Shown: positions 4,988 to 7,409 of the stretch, piece by piece
Position numbering within the stretch: the first letter of the stretch is position 1
Layout: each line of letters starts with the position of its first letter
Assembly: GCA_934086255.1 (NCBI GenBank)
Contig: CAKOIB010000058.1
Location: 1-7,409 of the forward strand
Length of the DNA stretch: 7,409 bases
From: an uncultured Bacilli bacterium
GTDB lineage: Bacteria; Bacillota_I; Bacilli_A; RF39; UBA660
Direction of reading: 5' to 3'
Program-made: the position numbers and the translations under genes
Notes under the pieces: generated by a model
Told to the model about the DNA's origin: nothing
What the model saw: the letters and a program-made list of their open reading frames with translations, nothing else
The model's database searches: none

Positions 4988-6340
4988 ATGAAAAAATTGT
5001 TATTTTTAATTATTGTTGTATTTACTTTTTTTACTTTAAATGTAAATGCAGAAACATTTTATGATGTTTATGTAGATGGCGTTAGATTAAGTGATGTCAA
5101 TTCTACGATCAATGTAGGTGGAGGTAGTATTTCTTATAATGATAGTACTAAGGAACTTACTTTGAATGGGATTACTTTGAATGCTAGTAATTATGCAATT
5201 AATTTAACTAGTACAAGTGATTCTGTTAAGGTTATTGTAAAGGGTAATAATACTATTACTGCTTTGGGTAATTTTTTTGGAATTAGATCTAGTAATAAAG
5301 TTATTATTACTGGTGATGGTAAGTTAACTATTAATTCTGGTTGGGCTTCAGTACAAGGAAAACAAGTTGTTATTGATGGTGCTAATGTTGATTTTACCAC
5401 TAATGAGGCGGGTCAGTCTACGATTGAGAATGAGAATGGACTTGTTATTAAAAATGGTGCTAAGGTAAAGGCTAAAGGTGTTGGTTCTGGTATTTCTTCT
5501 TATTCTAATATGACTATTAGTGATAGTACTCTTGATTTAGAAGCTACTGCTGACAGATCTAATGCTATTTATGTATTTAATGATTATGGAGATGGTTCTT
5601 TAGAAATTACTAATTCTAAGATTAAAGCAAAGAGTGTGTTTGCTTCTATTTACAGTGCTGGTTTTATGAAAATTACTGGTTCTAGTTTGGATTTGACTAG
5701 TGTTGCAGGTGGTATATGGTGTGATTCATCATTGTCACTTAAAGATGATACTATAAAAGTTAATAGTCAAAATTATGGTATTGGTACTAATAGAGGTAGT
5801 GATTTTATTCTTGATAATTGTGATTTGGATATTAAGGCTGGTCAGGTTTCATTTATGGGTAATCCTCAATTTAATAATTTAGGTAAAAGGGTTATTCTAG
5901 CGGGTGATAGTGATGATTTGTCTTATGATAATATTGTAACTGATGATAATATTGTAACTGATGATATTTCTAGGTTTAATCATGTTAAGACTGTTAATCT
6001 TTATCTTTTAAAGGTTGAAGGGGATTCTAATCTTTTAGGAAATATTCCTTATGAGGAAAATGTTTTAGAGGGTTCTAATAAGAAGCTTCCTATTAGAGTA
6101 AAAGATGGTTACAGGATTAAGAGTGTTTTGGTTAATGGTGTTTTAAAAGATTTTTCTAATAATAAGGTTTTACTTAGTAATATAAAGGGTGATATGGTTA
6201 TTAAAATTAGTACTGAGTTAATACCTGCTAAAGTGGAAAATCCTGATACTGCTGATAATATTTTAGTAAGTTTTGTTACTTTGTTTATATCAGTTGTAGG
6301 TATGTCTAGTTGCTTTGTTTTAAAGAAAAGATTTAATTAA
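4988..6340 (+). CDS. Secreted beta-helix-like surface protein with C-terminal anchor
   Basis: A 450-residue protein beginning at ATG 4988, eight bases after AGGAGG. A signal peptide (KK then a hydrophobic core to NVNA, probable cleavage after Ala21) leads to residues 25-308, built from short repeated strands with turns rich in Asn, Gly and Ser (NGITLNASNYAINL, GDGKLTINSG, NGLVIKNGAKVKAKG, SLEITNSKIKAKS). This is the pattern of a right-handed parallel beta-helix, often found in carbohydrate-related surface proteins. A second small domain (about 338-410; DGYRIKSVLVNGV, NIKGDMVIKI) resembles bacterial surface repeat domains. The end has NPDTADN (418-424), a hydrophobic segment (425-445) and KKRFN: the order of a sortase signal, but with Ala where NPxTG or LPxTG has Gly. 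An 18-bp tandem duplication adds one DNIVTD unit before the second domain. Its stop codon lies in the terminator. No enzymatic motif is visible; adhesion or matrix binding is a guess. Confidence 0.85.
   Translation: MKKLLFLIIVVFTFFTLNVNAETFYDVYVDGVRLSDVNSTINVGGGSISYNDSTKELTLNGITLNASNYAINLTSTSDSVKVIVKGNNTITALGNFFGIRSSNKVIITGDGKLTINSGWASVQGKQVVIDGANVDFTTNEAGQSTIENENGLVIKNGAKVKAKGVGSGISSYSNMTISDSTLDLEATADRSNAIYVFNDYGDGSLEITNSKIKAKSVFASIYSAGFMKITGSSLDLTSVAGGIWCDSSLSLKDDTIKVNSQNYGIGTNRGSDFILDNCDLDIKAGQVSFMGNPQFNNLGKRVILAGDSDDLSYDNIVTDDNIVTDDISRFNHVKTVNLYLLKVEGDSNLLGNIPYEENVLEGSNKKLPIRVKDGYRIKSVLVNGVLKDFSNNKVLLSNIKGDMVIKISTELIPAKVENPDTADNILVSFVTLFISVVGMSSCFVLKKRFN
5927..5962 (+). repeat. 18-bp in-frame tandem duplication in the surface protein gene
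   Basis: GATAATATTGTAACTGAT occurs twice with no gap or mismatch (5927-5944 and 5945-5962), giving DNIVTD-DNIVTD in the linker between the beta-helix and the C-terminal domain. The exact identity suggests a recent slippage duplication. It keeps the frame. Confidence 0.9.
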
Positions 6341-6360
6341 GAACCGATTGGTTCTTTTTT
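6339..6360 (+). terminator. Rho-independent terminator, copy 3
   Basis: The same 22 bases as at 131 and 1585. Its first two A residues are the end of the TAA stop of the surface protein gene (6338-6340), so gene end and stem coincide. One more T follows the six-T run. Confidence 0.85.
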
Positions 6361-6453
6361 TAAGTGTTTCTAAATACTTGCAATCTTGGGTTTGTGTTGA
6401 TTGGTTTTGGTTCTAATATTTTTGTTTTTTTATATAATTAACTGGTGATTACT
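6361..6453. other. Leader region of the penicillin-binding protein gene
   Basis: The 93 bases hold a TATAAT at 6433-6438 and an SD-like GGTGAT at 6444-6449. A -35 is not clear (TTGGTT at 6407-6412 leaves a 20-base spacer; TTCTAA at 6411-6416 leaves 16). No other structure is seen. Confidence 0.45.
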
Positions 6454-7362
6454 TTGTTTGTTAAGAATAATAATATAAGAATTAAGATGGTTTTATTTGT
6501 TATAGTAGTTCTTTTGATATTTGTTATTTTACGTATTTTTTATGTTCAGACTGTTTCTTATAAGAGGCTTAGGTTTCTTTCTGATGATTTATGGAGTAGG
6601 AAGCTTCCTATTACTGCTGAGCGTGGTTTGATTCTTGATCGTAATGGAAAAGTGCTTGCTGATAATGTTACTACTACGTCTTTGATTGTTATACCTAATC
6701 AAATTGTTGATAAGGAAAGGACTGCTAGAATACTTAGTGAGTGTTTGGATACTTCATATGATGATATTTATAAACATGTTACTAAGGTGACTTCTATTGA
6801 AAGGATTCATCCTGAGGGTAGAAGATTGTCTAAAGAGGTTAGTGATAAGATAAATAGTTATAATTTAGATGGTGTTTATTTAGTTAAGGAGTCTCAAAGA
6901 TATTATCCTAATAATGAGATGTTATCTCATGTTATTGGTTATGTTGGTATAGATAATCAGGGGTTATCTGGTATTGAACTTTTATATAATGATTATTTAA
7001 CTGGTGATGATGGGGCGATTAAGTATTATAGTGATGCTAAGGGTAATAAGCTTGATATTAATGAAGTGTATATTGAAGCTACTCGAGGTATGGATATAAT
7101 GCTTACTATTGATTATGATATACAGGTTTCTATTGAAAGGGAACTTAATAATATAGTTAAAATGTTTAATCCTGATAATGCTCTTGCTATTGCAATGGAT
7201 CCTAATACTGGTGAGGTTTTAGGAATGTCTTCTCGTCCTAATTATGATCCTAATAATTATAATAATTATAGTGCAGAGACTCTTAATAGGAATCTGCCTA
7301 TATGGATGACTTATGAACCAGGTTCTACTTTTAATATTGTACCACCCGAAAGCGATACCTAA
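6454..7362 (+). CDS. Class B penicillin-binding protein (SpoVD/FtsI-like), 3' part lost
   Basis: TTG at 6454 is chosen because it follows GGTGAT by four bases, the same layout as the other genes here; the in-frame GTG at 6445 is inside that SD. From there a cytoplasmic Lys-rich start precedes one membrane segment (about 11-33), then PITAERGLILDRNGKVLADN (52-71), the hallmark start of the class B PBP dimerisation domain. Further family landmarks are HVIGYVGIDNQGLSGIE, the DGAIKYYSDAKGN stretch, RGMDIMLTIDYDIQ and AIAMDPNTGEVLGMSSRP. The transpeptidase domain opens with YEPGSTF, where the catalytic Ser (Ser291) of SxxK should be followed two residues later by Lys. Here that Lys is Asn (codon 7333-7335), homology ends, and a stop comes nine codons on at 7360. 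A working enzyme of this class would continue for several hundred residues. As written the product cannot be active. Either the gene is interrupted or the last bases are an assembly error. It acts in septal or spore peptidoglycan cross-linking in relatives. Confidence 0.85.
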   Translation: MFVKNNNIRIKMVLFVIVVLLIFVILRIFYVQTVSYKRLRFLSDDLWSRKLPITAERGLILDRNGKVLADNVTTTSLIVIPNQIVDKERTARILSECLDTSYDDIYKHVTKVTSIERIHPEGRRLSKEVSDKINSYNLDGVYLVKESQRYYPNNEMLSHVIGYVGIDNQGLSGIELLYNDYLTGDDGAIKYYSDAKGNKLDINEVYIEATRGMDIMLTIDYDIQVSIERELNNIVKMFNPDNALAIAMDPNTGEVLGMSSRPNYDPNNYNNYSAETLNRNLPIWMTYEPGSTFNIVPPESDT

Positions 7363-7409
7363 TTAATGATATTCATATTTGGTGTAAATATGCATAAAGA
7401 ATAATGATT
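7336..7409. other. Terminal segment unrelated to the PBP gene
   Basis: From about 7333-7339 on, none of the three plus-strand frames continues the transpeptidase domain. The stretch 7339-7360 has a GC content of about one half, far above the rest of the window, then AT-rich DNA follows with stops in all plus-strand frames. It may be the edge of an inserted element, or a chimeric contig end. Confidence 0.6.

Noticed and set aside
5191..5400. Open frame on the minus strand inside the surface protein gene
   Set aside because: No ribosome binding site, no recognisable domain, and fully covered by a well-supported gene on the other strand.
6445..6453. GTG at 6445 as the start of the penicillin-binding protein
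   Set aside because: This GTG is part of the GGTGAT SD sequence; TTG at 6454 has the spacing used by the neighbouring genes.
7338..7352. GGGTGGTAC on the minus strand, resembling a T-box core
   Set aside because: It lacks the following CGCG-type bases, no antiterminator or terminator pair is present, and downstream DNA is antisense to the penicillin-binding protein gene.
1..7409. CRISPR array, tRNA or rRNA genes, phage or toxin-antitoxin genes
   Set aside because: I looked for regularly spaced repeats, structured GC-richer RNA segments and small paired genes and saw none; the repeated terminator is not regularly spaced.

Overview
The window is very AT-rich and uses the standard genetic code: Trp is encoded by TGG, and TGA ends the first kinase-like gene. 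Ribosome binding sites are of the GAGGTGAT or AGGAGG type. Signal peptides, a sortase-type C-terminus and a class B penicillin-binding protein point to a walled, low-GC member of the Bacillota, probably an uncultured gut Bacilli lineage (RF39/Erysipelotrichales-like). That placement is an inference from style, not from a marker gene. The left edge cuts an apparent transposase gene and the right edge carries about 75 bases that do not fit the gene they interrupt. The window may therefore be a whole short metagenomic contig.

Layout: (1) 1-130, the minus-strand start of a probable IS transposase with its SD, -10 box and an upstream hairpin. (2) 131-1606, a cassette bounded by two identical terminators. 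It holds one DUF4143-type AAA ATPase gene with a near-consensus promoter overlapped by a 12-bp inverted repeat. Its codon use differs from the other plus-strand genes. (3) 1607-4862, a two-component module: a 7TM protein with a degenerate kinase region, an intact HisKA_3-type histidine kinase, and a convergent NarL/LuxR-type response regulator. (4) 4988-6340, a secreted parallel-beta-helix-like surface protein with a C-terminal sorting-like anchor, divergent from the regulator and ended by a third copy of the same terminator. (5) 6454-7335, the N-terminal part of a class B (SpoVD/FtsI-like) penicillin-binding protein, broken at the catalytic SxxK motif.

How it may work together: the 7TM protein and the kinase are translationally coupled and appear to be divergent paralogues. 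The simplest reading is that the 7TM pseudokinase senses something and works with the active kinase, which phosphorylates the regulator at Asp54. The regulator shares a 125-bp intergenic region with the surface protein gene, which is a plausible target. This last link is inferred from position only.

The most notable points are the pseudokinase-kinase pair, the palindrome lying in the ATPase promoter, three identical copies of one terminator, a hairpin built from the stop codons of two convergent genes, and the abrupt break in the penicillin-binding protein.
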